Positions 25,335-36,728 are shown, counted from the stretch's first letter. The stretch: 64,000 bases of DNA from Dehalococcoidia bacterium (GCA_035528575.1 DATKYK010000036.1:1-64000); one strand, 5' to 3'. Made by a program: numbers and translations. The notes: generated by a model from the sequence alone, not told the origin.

Positions 25335-26336
25335 ATGACAAATCTTGCCGGAAAACGGTTCTCGGTACAAGAGCCTCCTGAACTCTCAGTAATCATCGTT
25401 AACTGGAATACCAGGGATTTACTTCGTGATTGCCTCAACTCTGTCTATGCTGAGACCAAGGCGACCTCGTTCGAGATCCTTGTTGTGGATAATGCCTCTT
25501 CTGATGGCAGCGCTGAGATGGTAAAAAGGGAGTTCCCACAGGCCAAGCTGACTGAGAATCAGGAGAATCTGGGCTTCGCCAGAGCCAGTAATCAAGCCAT
25601 CATGCAAAGTGTTGGCAATTATGTTCTTTTACTCAATCCAGATGCTGTCGTTCTGTCAAGTGCCCTGGACAAAATGGTCATTTTTATGAGGGAGCATCCC
25701 GCTGTTGATGCATCGGGGCCAATGATATTAAACCCTGCTGGGATACTACAGCCATCTACACGGATGTCGAATATGTTCCGATGCATCAGCATCTTTTTAC
25801 CTGGGGACTGGTTAGCTACTTACCCTCTAAGAATGTTAGTAAAGAAACTGATTATGAAATTTGGCAAAAAGGAGACCTATAGCACTAATCCCTACCAAGT
25901 GGGTTCGTTAAGCGGGGCTTGTATTATGATGACAAGGCAGGCAGTAGACAAAGTGGGTTTGCTTGATGAACGATATTTTATCTACGCGGAAGAAGTCGAC
26001 TGGTTTTATAGACTTAAGCAACTGGGAGGGAAAGCCTACTTTGTTCCGAATGCGCGGATAACCCACCATCATGGACAAAGTACTAAGCAAACTAACGACA
26101 ACTATAAATACTTTTTACAAAGTAAGTACCTGTTCATAAAGAAGCACCACGGGAAAAGGGCGGCGTATTTTTTCAGAATCACGTTTGCAATTGATTCCCT
26201 TGTTACAATTTGTGCCTTTTTACTGCTACAGGTATTGGCCAAAGGAGAGAGGCGTAACGAAGTAAAAGGCACAGTGAGGTCTCTCTGGCGAGCATTACTA
26301 TGGGGGATAGGGAGCAACAAAGGCGGTGCTAATTAA
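25335..26336 (+). CDS. Family 2 glycosyltransferase, rhamnosyltransferase (WbbL)-like
   Basis: 333-residue GT2 enzyme. ELSVIIVNWNTRDLLRDCLN, VVDNASSDGSAEMV, ENLGFARASNQAI and VLLLNPDAVV (DxD equivalent) are the rhamnosyltransferase-type blocks; SGACIMMTRQAVDKVGLLDE and YAEEVDWFYRLKQLG follow; a C-terminal hydrophobic helix (SLVTICAFLLLQVLA) may tether it to the membrane. ATG 25335 follows GTGGAGGAG. It is a paralogue of the gene at 29782; the two share long stretches of near-identical DNA and the same upstream flippase relic. Confidence 0.92.
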   Translation: MTNLAGKRFSVQEPPELSVIIVNWNTRDLLRDCLNSVYAETKATSFEILVVDNASSDGSAEMVKREFPQAKLTENQENLGFARASNQAIMQSVGNYVLLLNPDAVVLSSALDKMVIFMREHPAVDASGPMILNPAGILQPSTRMSNMFRCISIFLPGDWLATYPLRMLVKKLIMKFGKKETYSTNPYQVGSLSGACIMMTRQAVDKVGLLDERYFIYAEEVDWFYRLKQLGGKAYFVPNARITHHHGQSTKQTNDNYKYFLQSKYLFIKKHHGKRAAYFFRITFAIDSLVTICAFLLLQVLAKGERRNEVKGTVRSLWRALLWGIGSNKGGAN

Positions 26337-26399
26337 AAGGCTTGACCTTGTCCAGTTAAGGATGGTGATAGAGATCTTGGGGTGATTCATGTTTTTCCC

Positions 26400-26504
26400 C
26401 CAGGCAAACTGATGTTACGGACGTTAGATAAGGTATCCTCCTGGATTGCTTATGCTAGCGTTCTTTGTAAGGGTAGGTCACTAAAGGGCGAACAGAGCCC
26501 CTAA
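26400..26504 (+). pseudogene. C-terminal stub of a SAM methyltransferase
   Basis: About 34 codons ending at TAA 26502 encode PGKLMLRTLDKVSSWIAYAS and VLCKGRSLKGE, matching the last residues of the intact methyltransferase at 53123-54055 (PGKLISRILDCISPWIAC, then VGRSLKGE). The match continues into the 3' flank up to the pyruvyltransferase gene. It shows that this segment and 54.0 kb derive from one ancestral arrangement. Confidence 0.8.
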
Positions 26505-26535
26505 GCTAATGTTCCTTTTAATAACGTCGATTCTA

Positions 26536-27789
26536 TTATCCTGTAGTATCAATTCTCCATCCAAGTTGTACTAGCTTATCCACTACTATTCTAGTCGTCT
26601 TTCTGGAGTCCTCTTTTAATATTGGATTTATGGCTCTGAGCCGCTGCTTAACTATGTCATAGTTTTGTTCCAAGATTTTGAATGTGTTGATAATCTCGCC
26701 TGCGCTTATGCTTTCAACATGTATGGAGAAATCTGTGAAGCCCACCTTTCGGGCGAATCCCTGAGCTTTGTGCTCGTAATATATGGATATAAATGGGGTA
26801 TTTCCCTTAGCAGCAAATACAACCGGGTGATATCTCATACTTATAAGGCAAAACAGCTTGGAAATTAATATTTGCTGTCCGTAAGAATCAATATCTGGAG
26901 GGCAAATGTGTATTCGCTCTTTATCCAACTCCCGGATGCTCTCCAGTAGCTGAGTATCGTTAACTTCTCCAAAAAGCTGAGGTATAAGCAATACGGAATA
27001 TCCTTTTTCAATCAGGTAGTTAGCAACCTCCGAGCAACTGGCCATTATCCTCTCCGCCATTCCTTCAACATCTCTATACCTGTTATGCCATTTTAGATCT
27101 GTTACTACCATGCCAATCGTTCTTTTCCCATTAATCAATTCCAATATCTCCGAAATACCGTCATACTTCTCTAAGTAATTTTCGGGTATGTCATTTTGGA
27201 AAGCAGAGTCCAAAGTTGCTCGCGCTTCCAATCCCAGCTGGTCCTTTAGGTATCCCAGAGAAATCTCTTCCCTGAGTATTATGGCGTCTGCCTTCTTGAG
27301 TATGAATCTTCTAGCTGTATTCCTGAATCTATCCACGAATGGCCCCATCGAAGGTGCATAGAAGAACAACGGCTTTTTCTTAAACACCTTCGCCACCAGT
27401 AGCCAGTACAGAGAACATGAGTCACCTAGCAACCCGCCACCATACAAATCGCCAATGCTCGGACCACCCGGAGCATGAATCACTATGTCAGCTTCATTTA
27501 CCGCCTGGAGGAATCTCCTCCCTCGCTTGATAAGCGATAATCTCCCACATGTTAAGATATTGAATACGGCATCTACAAGGTCCACTGTACGGTGCCGCCC
27601 TAACAAGACCATTGGGTAAGGCTCAAGTATTTCTATATCATCGTAAGGGAACCACGCATCTCTTGCTGCCAGAAGCATGATGCTCATTTTCTGAACGGGA
27701 ATTTCTGCTCTTAAGGACTCAATCATCGCCCTTATCGCGGCTTCGTCACCTCGATTGTACCAGTTAGCGCGCAAGATTAGAATGTTCAA
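26536..27789 (-). CDS. Polysaccharide pyruvyl transferase family protein, copy 1
   Basis: 417-residue protein of the pyruvyltransferase (CsaB/WcaK-type) family, which ketalises glycans with pyruvate from phosphoenolpyruvate. It begins ILILRANWYNRGDEAAIRAM (the N-x-GDEA start of the family), with DIVIHAPGGPSIGDL as the conserved glycine-rich block, LFFYAPSMGPF, and near the end CLISMRYHPVVFAAKGNTPF, where the R-H pair is conserved. The start is TTG 27789, and the paralogue at 57233 also uses TTG behind a similar site. Ten base pairs separate it from the upstream F420-type gene, so they are co-transcribed. Two further copies exist: 57233 (intact) and 54110 (broken). Confidence 0.92.
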   Translation of the reverse strand: MNILILRANWYNRGDEAAIRAMIESLRAEIPVQKMSIMLLAARDAWFPYDDIEILEPYPMVLLGRHRTVDLVDAVFNILTCGRLSLIKRGRRFLQAVNEADIVIHAPGGPSIGDLYGGGLLGDSCSLYWLLVAKVFKKKPLFFYAPSMGPFVDRFRNTARRFILKKADAIILREEISLGYLKDQLGLEARATLDSAFQNDIPENYLEKYDGISEILELINGKRTIGMVVTDLKWHNRYRDVEGMAERIMASCSEVANYLIEKGYSVLLIPQLFGEVNDTQLLESIRELDKERIHICPPDIDSYGQQILISKLFCLISMRYHPVVFAAKGNTPFISIYYEHKAQGFARKVGFTDFSIHVESISAGEIINTFKILEQNYDIVKQRLRAINPILKEDSRKTTRIVVDKLVQLGWRIDTTG

Positions 27790-27799
27790 TGTATTTCAC

Positions 27800-29152
27800 T
27801 TAATATTTATCAAAATCCTTATTTATCACCCTGTGGTACAGAATACGGAAATAACCTACATACATACGTAAAACCCGGAGAGGGATATTTCTCAGCAGAA
27901 ACTTGCCTAACTCGCAAGAGGTGAGACGACTGTTTGTAAACGCTATTGCTCCTATAAGTATATTCGGCAGGCTAGCCCCTGTCCTTGAACACGTATATGT
28001 TTCCCTTTTCCAGAACTTCGGCAACCCCTTACGCCAGTTGAGATTCACCTTTTTAAAATGCAGGAATACCTTTTGTGATCTGATGACATCCCTGGCATTT
28101 GATACCTCCAATTCAACTGCCCCCGCAGAATTTGCTGCATGTAGTAGTGCTTCACCTCGCTCTGACCTAGATATCACTACAGATTTACCCTTGTGCTCCG
28201 CTTTTATTATCTCCGGCAGCCAGGGATCGCCAAAGGAAATATCAGCCAGTTCATTGGTCACGTCACCGCATGAAAGGCAGCATGATGGGGTAAAGAAAAA
28301 ACCGCCGAAAATATTGTTCCATAAAGAACCTCGGTTAGGGAGAAACCTCTCGCCTCCATTTTTCAACCTTATCCCTATTCCTCCGGGCCACCCTCCTCCG
28401 CGATAGGATATTTCTATAAACTCTTCACTTCTGATGCCGAGCTTCCTCAGCAGGAATTCGGTGCCATCAAAGCTGACCGTATGCGAACAGAAAATCCCCA
28501 AATGGAGGCTTATTCTCTCTCTTAGCGTCTTGCTAACTGCTTCGGCCTTTCTAATACCATAAATGTGACAAGGGAGCCCTACAACCGCATATTTCCCATC
28601 TTTTTGGAGAATTTCCCTGATAGCAATGTTTGCCGGTACAGGACAGTATTTGGAGCCTAAGGCCAGAAGTATATCTTCTCTCGTTCTCGCTATAAAGGGC
28701 TCGGGGGCCAAAGGATTATCTTTCTTCATCCTCGTCACCAGCGCGCCATCAATGAAGCCCTGCTCTAGGGCAAAGATCAACAATGAAGTCACCAGTCCAC
28801 CTGATGCTGAATTGTACCTGATCTCGGAATCAGTGGCATGAGCGAGGTAACAGCCGATGTAGTTGCCCAGCAGGCTGTCTTTCGGCTCTTTACCAAATAC
28901 CTCTAGGTTCAGCCCGGCCAGGTTAACGAAATATCCGGGGCAGGCCTTAACACAAATCCCACATTGGTTACACTCGCCCTCAATCAATTCCGGCAAATAT
29001 ATACCTTTTCGTATATCATATCTCATGCGGATAGCCGAAGTAGGGCAAATACCCACACAGGTTCCGCAGCCGGTGCAAAGACCGCTTTTCATTACCTGCT
29101 TAACAGTGCCAGATACTTTAATTGCTGTCCTTTCCTGCTCCGTACGTGGCAA
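27800..29152 (-). CDS. Coenzyme F420 hydrogenase/dehydrogenase beta-subunit family protein, copy 1
   Basis: About 450-residue iron-sulfur flavoprotein-like enzyme. Two N-terminal [4Fe-4S] sets are CTGCGTCVGIC and CNQCGICVKAC; the FrhB N-domain follows (YNSASGGLVTSLLIFALEQG, VVGLPCHIYGIRKAE), then the C-domain with CCLSCGDVTNELADISFGDP. Family members oxidise or reduce F420 or related flavins; those inside glycan loci, next to pyruvyltransferases, have no proven role and are thought to alter a sugar redox state. The start is uncertain (TTG at 29152 is the frame opening). Paired with the pyruvyltransferase just downstream; the same pair recurs at 57-60 kb. Confidence 0.9.
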   Translation of the reverse strand: MPRTEQERTAIKVSGTVKQVMKSGLCTGCGTCVGICPTSAIRMRYDIRKGIYLPELIEGECNQCGICVKACPGYFVNLAGLNLEVFGKEPKDSLLGNYIGCYLAHATDSEIRYNSASGGLVTSLLIFALEQGFIDGALVTRMKKDNPLAPEPFIARTREDILLALGSKYCPVPANIAIREILQKDGKYAVVGLPCHIYGIRKAEAVSKTLRERISLHLGIFCSHTVSFDGTEFLLRKLGIRSEEFIEISYRGGGWPGGIGIRLKNGGERFLPNRGSLWNNIFGGFFFTPSCCLSCGDVTNELADISFGDPWLPEIIKAEHKGKSVVISRSERGEALLHAANSAGAVELEVSNARDVIRSQKVFLHFKKVNLNWRKGLPKFWKRETYTCSRTGASLPNILIGAIAFTNSRLTSCELGKFLLRNIPLRVLRMYVGYFRILYHRVINKDFDKY

Positions 29153-29189
29153 TCATCTACCAATTACCATGGTTAGTCCGACGAGCCTG

Positions 29190-29585
29190 CCCTGTATAAA
29201 TAATGTGACCTCCAAGTAAAAGCAACATAATCGCTAACCAGCCACTCGCCATTATAGAGTAATAACATCAATAATTCTAATTGATCGCATCTAGATAAAC
29301 CCCTAAAAGCGCGACAAGCATTGCGGACTGGGCGATGATTACCAGTTATTGTATCTGCGCTATACCTGTAGTATGGCAAAGCAAACAATGTTCACACTTA
29401 TAAATACGTTTGAAAAGCTTGGAAGATCTGCATAATATACTAACATGGTTTGTTTATAACAGAGGAGATAATAACCGGGGACACCACGCCTTTAAATTGA
29501 TTCAATCATGCTTAGAAGCAAGAGGGTAAAGAGGTTTTTTCTCTCGTCTGTCAATCACTATGAAACTGGAAATCATGCCAGAAAA
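29190..29585 (-). pseudogene. Decayed Wzx-type flippase, remnant 2
   Basis: Homologous DNA to remnant 1 but with several stops and frameshifts. On the minus strand SFSNVFISVNIVCFAILQ (aligned to SFSNVFMGMNSVCYTILR) is followed, in other frames, by LVALLGVYLDAI and SGWLAIMLLLLGG, which read like transmembrane helices of the same transporter. The upper part (29440-29585) aligns with 24780-24940 without clear coding. The rest of the 29153-29781 gap shows nothing else. Confidence 0.6.
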
Positions 29586-29781
29586 TCTAAATCCAGGGGT
29601 GTTACAATAATCCGGGGGCAGGTCAACTTTTTTATATTAGGCTGTTACGGATTGTTTCTAAAAAATTCGCTAAAAGATATATGAGAGAAATTTCCTTAGG
29701 ATTATGCCCTGATGCTGTGATATCTATTGTATAATATGTATCATAAAGCATGATTTGACCGCAGGTAAAGTAGGAATAGGT

Positions 29782-30777
29782 ATGACCAATCTTGCTCCAC
29801 AAAGGTCCTCAGTAAAAGACCATCCTGAACTCTCAGTAATAATCGTTAACTGGAATACCAGGGATTTACTTCGTGATTGCCTGAACTCTGTCTATGCTGA
29901 GACCAAGGCGACCTCGTTCGAGACCCTTGTTGTGGATAATGCCTCTTCTGATGGCAGCGCTGAGATGGTAAAAAGGGAGTTCCCACGGGCCAAGCTGATT
30001 GAGAATAAAGAGAATCTGGGCTTTGCGAGAGCCAACAATCAAGCCATCAGGCAGAGTAGTGGCAGATTCATTCTATTACTTAATTCAGATACTGTTGTTC
30101 TCTCAGGTGCCCTGGACAAAATGGTAGCCTTTATGAAGGCGCACCGTGCTGTCAGTGCATCGGGACCAATGCTATTAAACCCTGACGGATCACTCCAGCA
30201 ATCCACTTTAGGTAGTTTGGGTAATTTCAACTTCGTCCGCTTTCTAATTATTGGTAGTGATTTTTTGGTTGCCTATCTTCCAAAATTGCTGTTAAGGAAA
30301 ATAGGTAAAAAGGAAACTTATAGCCCTCAACCCCGACAAGTGGGTGGAGTATCTGGGGCTAGTATGATGATAACCAGAGAGGCAATAGATAAAGTAGGTT
30401 TACTCGATGAGCAATACTTTTTCTTTATGGAAGAGGTCGACTGGTTTTATAGGCTTCAGCAATTAGGTGGGGTAGTATACTTTGTCCCTGAGGCACAAAT
30501 AATCCACCATTTTGCTCAAAGTATAAACCAGACTGATAACAGGTCCAAATATTTACACGAAAATAGGTACCGGTTTATAAATAAATACTATGGGAAAATG
30601 CGCGGGTGCTTTTTCAGAATCATGCTGGTAATTGACTCCTTTTTTATAATTTGTGCCTTTTTGCTGCTACAAGCATGGGTTAGAGGAGATAAGCGCAAGG
30701 AAATAAACTGGAGATTGAGGTGTCGCTGGAGAACATTACTTTGGGCTATTGGAAGCAACAAAGGCGGTTCTAATTAA
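29782..30777 (+). CDS. Family 2 glycosyltransferase, rhamnosyltransferase (WbbL)-like, paralogue
   Basis: 331-residue paralogue of the gene at 25335. The N-terminal 120 residues are almost identical (SVIIVNWNTRDLLRDCLN, VVDNASSDGSAEMVKREFP, ENLGFARANNQAI, LLLNSDTVVL), while the middle (residues ~140-190, GSLGNFNFVRFLIIG region) differs strongly, as expected if acceptor specificity has changed. C-terminal hydrophobic helix FFIICAFLLLQAWV. ATG 29782 follows TAGGAATAGG; the frame also opens at TTG 29755. Confidence 0.92.
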   Translation: MTNLAPQRSSVKDHPELSVIIVNWNTRDLLRDCLNSVYAETKATSFETLVVDNASSDGSAEMVKREFPRAKLIENKENLGFARANNQAIRQSSGRFILLLNSDTVVLSGALDKMVAFMKAHRAVSASGPMLLNPDGSLQQSTLGSLGNFNFVRFLIIGSDFLVAYLPKLLLRKIGKKETYSPQPRQVGGVSGASMMITREAIDKVGLLDEQYFFFMEEVDWFYRLQQLGGVVYFVPEAQIIHHFAQSINQTDNRSKYLHENRYRFINKYYGKMRGCFFRIMLVIDSFFIICAFLLLQAWVRGDKRKEINWRLRCRWRTLLWAIGSNKGGSN

Positions 30778-30866
30778 AAGGCTTAAAATCAGCCAGTGAT
30801 AGGAACTGGAGCCTCAAACCACACTCTCATTCCAGTCTCTGAGGATAGAGACCTTGGAGATGGACG

Positions 30867-31811
30867 TCATTCCCTCGACCACCAGCCTCGGATTTTTTGG
30901 TAACTATCTATAGTCTTGCTACAAGGCCATTGACCAAACAAAGAGATAAAAGCGAGTAATAAAAACTTGATATTTAGCGGGTATGTAACGATAGCTTTTA
31001 TGATGTAACTCCTCGCTGGCCTGACTTCCCCATTTACACAAAGAAGAGCGCCAATACCGAAATAATGCCTCGCTAGTATTTTTCTATCTTTCTTGATATC
31101 TTCAAAGTGCTTTTCTAGGATTAACTTCCGTGCCGTAATATCGGCCTCTCTGTTCAAAGATATGCTGCTAGTGGTTGTAAAATAATTCACCAATGGCTCT
31201 TCAATGTGATAAAAGTAATAGTATCTTGACATTCGAATAAGGAGTTCGGTATCTATGAAGTTGGGAAGTTTTTCATCGAATAGTCCAGCCTTATTAAAGC
31301 ACTCTCCTTTTATAACTAATGTTTGAGTGCCTATGTACGCAACTCGATAGCCTAAAGCGTCCCTATATACTATACCCTCCTCCGGCATTATTCTAGGCGA
31401 GTGCCAATACTTCTTCTTTCCATCCTCAGTAACCCTCCACATATCTGTGTAAACAATCCCGACTCTTGCTGATGCATTATCGAAAACTTGCATCTGCTTC
31501 TCAAGCTTCCCGGGCAACCATTCGTCATCACTATCTTGAATCGCTATATATTCGCCGCGGGCAGCCTTGATTCCTGTATTGGTTGGAGCAGCAGGACTTC
31601 CCGAGCTTTGGTTACGCCGAATATACCTGATCCTGTCGTCGCCAAAGCGTGCCACGATTTCCTCTGTATTATCGGTCGAACCATCATCCACAACAATGAG
31701 CTCAAAGTCTTGGTAAGTCTGATCCAAAACGCTTCGGATAGATCGCTCTATGAGATGAGCCCTATTGTAGGTCGGTATTATCACGGTCACCGTTGGATTT
31801 CTCAAAGCCAT
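30867..31811 (-). CDS. Family 2 glycosyltransferase
   Basis: 314-residue GT2 enzyme with a textbook GT-A start: VTVIIPTYNRAHLIERSIRS, VVDDGSTDNTEEIVARFGD, then IAIQDSDDEWLPGKLEKQM with the DSDD metal motif. The C-terminus has a hydrophobic stretch (IKFLLLAFISLFGQW) that may sit on the membrane. It is transcribed opposite to the upstream paralogue gene and stands alone, with ~340 bp on its 5' side that show no gene. Sugar unknown. Confidence 0.92.
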   Translation of the reverse strand: MALRNPTVTVIIPTYNRAHLIERSIRSVLDQTYQDFELIVVDDGSTDNTEEIVARFGDDRIRYIRRNQSSGSPAAPTNTGIKAARGEYIAIQDSDDEWLPGKLEKQMQVFDNASARVGIVYTDMWRVTEDGKKKYWHSPRIMPEEGIVYRDALGYRVAYIGTQTLVIKGECFNKAGLFDEKLPNFIDTELLIRMSRYYYFYHIEEPLVNYFTTTSSISLNREADITARKLILEKHFEDIKKDRKILARHYFGIGALLCVNGEVRPARSYIIKAIVTYPLNIKFLLLAFISLFGQWPCSKTIDSYQKIRGWWSRE

Positions 31812-32150
31812 TTTATATCATTCTAGAATCACAGCAATTATTATTGAACTACAAGTCGTCCATAAAAATAGAATGTAATATCTGACGAAGCTTGCTCATT
31901 TATTAATTATTGCTGTAAATCTGTTATGGGTATAACGTCACTTTGCAGGGCGCAGTCTAATCTTGATTGAATTAGCTGTTGCTAGCAACACTGCCCCATG
32001 ATTGAGACAAGTTATCCCCCTGACAGCCTTTTAATATTGTTAATATATTGTAGCATCTCTGGGTTTTGGCATTCTGCTACTCCTACAATTGTCATGGAAG
32101 TTGCAGGAATACTGTTCACTTCAACCTAGAGGATATCATCCATGTTAGAG
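31812..32150. other. Gene-free AT-rich spacer
   Basis: No reading frame, RNA or repeat recognised. It lies between two minus-strand glycosyltransferases and should contain the promoter of the gene at 30867-31811, but no clear -10/-35 pair stands out. Confidence 0.5.
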
Positions 32151-33080
32151 TTATAGGAATTTTCTCCAGAAGATTCGCGCTATTGGCCTGAATGGCCGAA
32201 GAAAAGGAGAGCGGGATATCCGACTAATTTTTCTATTCAATTCAAAATAATCGTTCATTAATTGACTAATGTCCTTAATAGCAAAATGCTCATAACCATG
32301 GCGAATCTGAAGCAAGATAATCTCAGCACACATCTGCCCCCATGCTCTTTGTGTCTTCGCATCTTTGTGAACATGATCGGCTGCAATTACATCGTCTACC
32401 TTCTTAATAGAGAGCGCTTTTGCAATCTTAAGCCATAGGTCAAAGTCCATCGCATAGTGCAAGGTTTCATCTAAAGGACCACATTCCTGCCACGCCTTCC
32501 TTGAGAAAAAGCACGCTGACTGTGAAAAGTGATTCACAAACCACTGAGCAAGTCCGTCCAACTCCAAGCGCTTGGGTGATTCAACCGACAGCAGCTTACC
32601 ATCTGCGTAAACGCGCATACAATCACCGCACCACGCTCCAGCTTCCGGTGAGATACTATATGCCATGGCTATGTTTCTTAGCGCATTTTCCAATAAATAA
32701 TCATCAGAATTCAACCACGTATAGATTTCGCCGCTTGCTTTCTTGAAGCCTTTATTTATGGCGTCGCTCTGGCCTCGATCTGGTTCTGAGACCCAGTATG
32801 TAAGCCATTTCTCATATTGTTTAATGATATCAACAGAGCCATCGGTCGACCCACCATCTATGATGATGTATTCCAGGTCGGGATAGCCCTGAAGCAAAAC
32901 GGAGCGAATAGTCTCTTCAATAAATCGCCCCTGGTTGTAGCTAGGAGTGACTATGCTAATCTTTGGCCACGGATGGCCATCTGGCATAGCGTCCGGAAGC
33001 TGCGGGCTTTCTTCCGTCCAGGGCCAGCCTTTCTTTCCTCGCGGAGGTGCCGGAAGCTGTGATAAAACTGGGCAACGCAT
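32151..33080 (-). CDS. Family 2 glycosyltransferase
   Basis: 309-residue GT2 enzyme. PKISIVTPSYNQGRFIEETI, EYIIIDGGSTDGSVDIIK, EPDRGQSDAINKGFKKASG and YTWLNSDDYLLENAL (NSDD metal motif) are the hallmark blocks of a widespread bacterial subgroup that also carries an N-terminal proline-rich lead (LPAPPRGKKGWPWTEESP). AMDFDLWLKIA is the acceptor-side block. No membrane helix. Minus strand, upstream of nothing on the same strand within 190 bp; function in glycan assembly by context. Confidence 0.92.
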   Translation of the reverse strand: MRCPVLSQLPAPPRGKKGWPWTEESPQLPDAMPDGHPWPKISIVTPSYNQGRFIEETIRSVLLQGYPDLEYIIIDGGSTDGSVDIIKQYEKWLTYWVSEPDRGQSDAINKGFKKASGEIYTWLNSDDYLLENALRNIAMAYSISPEAGAWCGDCMRVYADGKLLSVESPKRLELDGLAQWFVNHFSQSACFFSRKAWQECGPLDETLHYAMDFDLWLKIAKALSIKKVDDVIAADHVHKDAKTQRAWGQMCAEIILLQIRHGYEHFAIKDISQLMNDYFELNRKISRISRSPFLRPFRPIARIFWRKFL

Positions 33081-33277
33081 ATTTACCTATACCAATACTG
33101 ACTGAATTGCGAGCTGTCCGAAGTTCTTTATAATTTCAACTTTCTGGATCTCCCCCTAAGGCAATTCCTCACTTAGCGAGCATCCCTTCCACTACAATAC
33201 AAGTCTCCATATCTCTTCACTTGAGACCAAAGGTAATTCCTTAAACGCTAAGACCTCCATTTTTATAACCTCGAATT

Positions 33278-35292
<2,015 letters not shown>

Positions 35293-35398
35293 CTTTTTCC
35301 TCCTACCCACCGGCTGGGTAAAAATCTAAAGCAGGAAGCCTCCTCAAATACTATAACTTCTCCTCACCTAAGGTCAAGCTTATTCTCAAGCTTTCATA

Positions 35399-35430
35399 GT
35401 GGTTGGCCTATTATAAGCTAATTGCAGGCA
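35399..35430 (+). repeat. 32-bp direct repeat, copy 1 (3' side of methyltransferase)
   Basis: GTGGTTGGCCTATTATAAGC followed by TAATTGCAGGCA; identical except one base to 36345-36376. The two copies bracket the methyltransferase gene almost exactly, one ending six bases before its stop and the other just upstream of its ribosome site. Confidence 0.85.
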
Positions 35431-35435
35431 TTAGA

Positions 35436-36329
35436 TTACTTTGTTTGAATCCAAAAAGATGCTCCCGCCGTTATTACCTCATTTGTTTCTATTTCATTCC
35501 AAAGAGGTTGCAATATCCCCCCCAACTCCTTATCAAAACTAATGAAAAAGTTCGGCATAACGATGTCGAATTTGTTACCTTCTGCCAACATGTAAACCGC
35601 TAGCATATATTGTTCAGAATAGTAACGCTCTTTCCACTCAAGGGGATAATCAGAGGGTAAAAAAATATCATGAAACTCGACCATCACACCAGCTCTTAAT
35701 CGGGGTAAAATATCTAGAAAAACGACAGTAACATCGGAGTTCATGCAGCAACGGTGTGAGCTGTCAACAAAGAGGATATCCCCAGATTCCAGTTCATCAA
35801 ATATGCCTAAGTCCACATCTTCAACAGGCTTATAAATGATATTGTCACAGATAGAATCAATTTCTACTCTGGGTGAAGGGTCAATGGAAACTATCCTAGT
35901 GCGAAGACCATAATGAGATATAGCTCTCCTTGCGAACTTTGTCGAAAAGCCTGAGCCTATTTCAAAGTATGTCTTTGGATTGTTGATGATTAGAAATGAA
36001 GAGAGAGCAACTATGTCCAACGCCGGTAGCCATGTACAAGCCCAATAGGGTTCTTCAGAATTTGTCGGCCTTCTTATAGGGATACTCACAAAATATTCTT
36101 TCAAATCCAAGAAGCTCTTTAGGGTATGCTTATAGGCTGTTCGATTCGTATCAATTATTTCATATAGCCGACGATGTGGGGGCTTACCTTGTCCATACCT
36201 AGGAACGGGTTTGACTGGATATTCTAGGTATGGATTTGGAGGTGATGGATTTGGAGGTGGCCGCCAACCTGTTACCCTTGCAATTCTCCCAATCAAGCCG
36301 AGGTACGTTGATCTGTCTACTAGATTCAT
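35436..36329 (-). CDS. Class I SAM-dependent methyltransferase
   Basis: 297-residue protein with a class I Rossmann methyltransferase core in its second half: KTYFEIGSGFSTKFARRAIS (motif I), TRIVSIDPSPRVEIDSI (acidic residue of motif II), SGDILFVDSSHRCC and RAGVMVEFHDIFLPSDYP. The N-terminal ~75 residues contain a proline-rich segment (RPPPNPSPPNPYLEYPV). ATG 36329 follows GAGGAGGTG; the frame opens two codons earlier at GTG inside that site. It is flanked by a 32-bp direct repeat and looks like an inserted single-gene cassette. It probably methylates a sugar of the glycan. Confidence 0.85.
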   Translation of the reverse strand: MNLVDRSTYLGLIGRIARVTGWRPPPNPSPPNPYLEYPVKPVPRYGQGKPPHRRLYEIIDTNRTAYKHTLKSFLDLKEYFVSIPIRRPTNSEEPYWACTWLPALDIVALSSFLIINNPKTYFEIGSGFSTKFARRAISHYGLRTRIVSIDPSPRVEIDSICDNIIYKPVEDVDLGIFDELESGDILFVDSSHRCCMNSDVTVVFLDILPRLRAGVMVEFHDIFLPSDYPLEWKERYYSEQYMLAVYMLAEGNKFDIVMPNFFISFDKELGGILQPLWNEIETNEVITAGASFWIQTK

Positions 36330-36344
36330 AGACACCTCCTCTGA

Positions 36345-36376
36345 GTGGTTGGCCTACTATAAGCTAATTGCAGGCA
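36345..36376 (+). repeat. 32-bp direct repeat, copy 2 (5' side of methyltransferase)
   Basis: Second copy of the repeat at 35399-35430, with C for T at one position. The remaining 36377-36728 interval has no gene I can recognise. Confidence 0.85.
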
Positions 36377-36728
36377 GAAGATATCAGGAGAACCGGGCAC
36401 GTTATCCTTTTCATCAAATGCAGCGTGATTGCTTCTCCAGGTCACTTTCACATCTGTATGGGGGTGCATTCCTTCATAGCATATCATATTACCCGCCATC
36501 ATTAAATAATCAATTTCAGTGGCATATTTTTATAGAAGTTATTTAGTAGACCCCTTCTTCTTCCATATCTTTTAAAGGCGGATTGTTGTCGATACAGGGG
36601 AAAGGGTAGACGCTCAAAGAAGGCGTTGTGTGTAATTGCAGGTAGTAATTAGCGTGTTTGCGAAGTTCGGAAAGGATCTAGCGAAGTGTAGCAAATATAT
36701 GGTTAGGCGACGTCATAGTAGATTGATT

